This document shows positions 63,158 through 64,000 of a DNA stretch of 64,000 bases, piece after piece. The stretch is from Lineus longissimus. Lineage: Eukaryota > Nemertea > Pilidiophora > Heteronemertea > Lineidae. Every line of letters starts with the position of its first letter. Position 1 is the first letter of the stretch. The notes beneath the pieces are model-generated. The model was not told the origin of the DNA. It did no database searches and was given only the letters and a program-made list of their open reading frames with translations. The translations under genes and the position numbers were made by a program. The stretch spans positions 3,906,001 to 3,970,000 of the forward strand of contig NC_088316.1 of the NCBI RefSeq assembly GCF_910592395.1, given 5' to 3'.

Positions 63158-63307
63158 GATAACTATATTTGGCAGAATGGTGTTAAAAATTAATGTGTTT
63201 GCGACTGACCACTGCAAAATTGCAAACAGGTATTTTCACAGCCCCTAGCTGTACCCTATCAAGTTGCCTAAGTTTTTCATAATAATCTGGCATTTCATTT
63301 GCAACAG

Positions 63308-63330
63308 CCTGCTATATATTATAGGGGACA
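63308..63330 (-). promoter_or_regulatory. Possible TATA-type promoter of the EctC-like gene
   Basis: On the minus strand CCTATAATATATAGCAGG lies about 155 bases before the ATG at 63157 and about 95 before the alternative ATG at 63217. The call is from sequence and position only. Confidence 0.25.
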
Positions 63331-63369
63331 GTCATTTGGTAATATCACTATTAACAACACTTGTTTTGT

Positions 63370-63465
63370 TTCCATTCATTTGGACCTGTATAATCAGGAC
63401 ACCTCTCTTTAAGGACAGCACTTATCAGGTCCAAGGGTATCCTTAATAGGGAGGTTCTACTGTAT
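63370..63465. mobile_element. Pogo/Tigger-like miniature element, right part
   Basis: Only the right portion is clear, ending AGGGAGGTTCTACTGTA. It lies upstream of the EctC-like gene. Confidence 0.65.
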
Positions 63466-63885
63466 GATCACCTGAGAGTTTGTGTGCTAGTGGGTAGAGT
63501 AACCATTTAGGAATTTGCATTTTTGTGACACCACTTAATTCTGCATTCGAGCAGGTCCAATTGGGTGTTGTTGGTCATTGATCAAACTCTAACCAGACCA
63601 CTGCACCCACAGAACTTCAAACAATACGGGATGCATTATTATTGTGGTCTCTGAGTTTTATTGGTGAATTAACTCTTTACATGCGCTAGCCACCGCTGGT
63701 CGGCGCAAAAAACTGTCGTAAGAATAGCCACTTTGAAAAACTTACGCTGTTCTCCCAGGAAAGCGACTACAAGCTACTCCAAATTTAATGTATCGTAATT
63801 TCTTATTGGCTGGCTCCATGGTGACCCTATTTGAATGGCCAATAAGAGATAAGCGTCTATTTTCTATTCAGGTCACTCCGTTCTA

Positions 63886-63957
63886 ACTTAGTATTCATGA
63901 GGCATGAATAATAACAATGTAATTTAGTATTCATGAGGCATGAATAATAACAATGTA
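63886..63957. repeat. Short tandem duplication, two units of about 36 bp
   Basis: TTAGTATTCATGAGGCATGA followed by ATAATAACAATGTA occurs twice in a row near the right edge. Confidence 0.95.
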
Positions 63958-64000
63958 TTGGTGGGGTTCCCGGAACCTGGAAGTTGACCTCGTCGGCCAT

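Overview
This is animal nuclear DNA, most likely from a marine invertebrate. The evidence is spliced genes for conserved eukaryotic proteins, long introns, many tRNA-derived SINEs, DNA-transposon relics and minisatellites, and no bacterial operon structure. One dispersed element resembles repeats I know from molluscs and related invertebrates (short subterminal inverted repeat, GTCC-type microsatellite, terminal GGGCCTCTTGTT), but the sequence alone does not fix the phylum. Nearly all of the longer open frames lie in tandem repeats or transposons and are not genes.

Three genes can be read exon by exon. (1) SCOC, a short coiled-coil protein of Golgi and autophagy, plus strand, 35990-39717, six coding exons. 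(2) UFM1, the ubiquitin-like modifier, minus strand, 48124-46078, five coding exons. (3) A two-exon minus-strand gene, 63157-54947, encoding a 250-residue protein built of two tandem ectoine-synthase-like (EctC) cupin domains, the first without any metal ligand and the second with two of three. Two weaker calls are a first exon with the front half of a WW domain (27853-27756, minus) and a possible small membrane protein gene (35548-31605, minus) divergent from SCOC.

The left part (1-27 kb) holds no gene that I can name. It carries a 2.1 kb element with an expanded GACG tract (1113-3226), a 232-bp satellite (about 3.98-6.7 kb), a 57-bp array (8.6-9.45 kb), a 50-bp array (14.3-15.35 kb), a 30-bp array with higher-order structure (19.37-20.16 kb), a 77-bp array (21.7-22.2 kb) and a near-perfect 89-bp palindrome (26.35-26.55 kb). 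The middle (27-43 kb) contains SCOC and a cluster of a pogo/Tigger-like miniature element with CAGTAGAACCTC ends. UFM1 follows, with a 48-bp minisatellite in intron 2.

The 7.46 kb intron of the EctC-like gene is almost a catalogue of foldback DNA: six inverted-repeat structures lie nearly end to end, and near its 5' end a SINE is split by a TTAA-flanked piggyBac-like element that itself carries a Helentron-like element. Just downstream of the EctC-like gene is an inverted, internally deleted copy of SCOC intron sequence that includes SCOC exon 3 with both splice sites. The observations I find most worth following are the animal EctC tandem fusion, the duplicated SCOC exon, the SCOC stop codon that overlaps a splice donor, and the three-level nested insertion.
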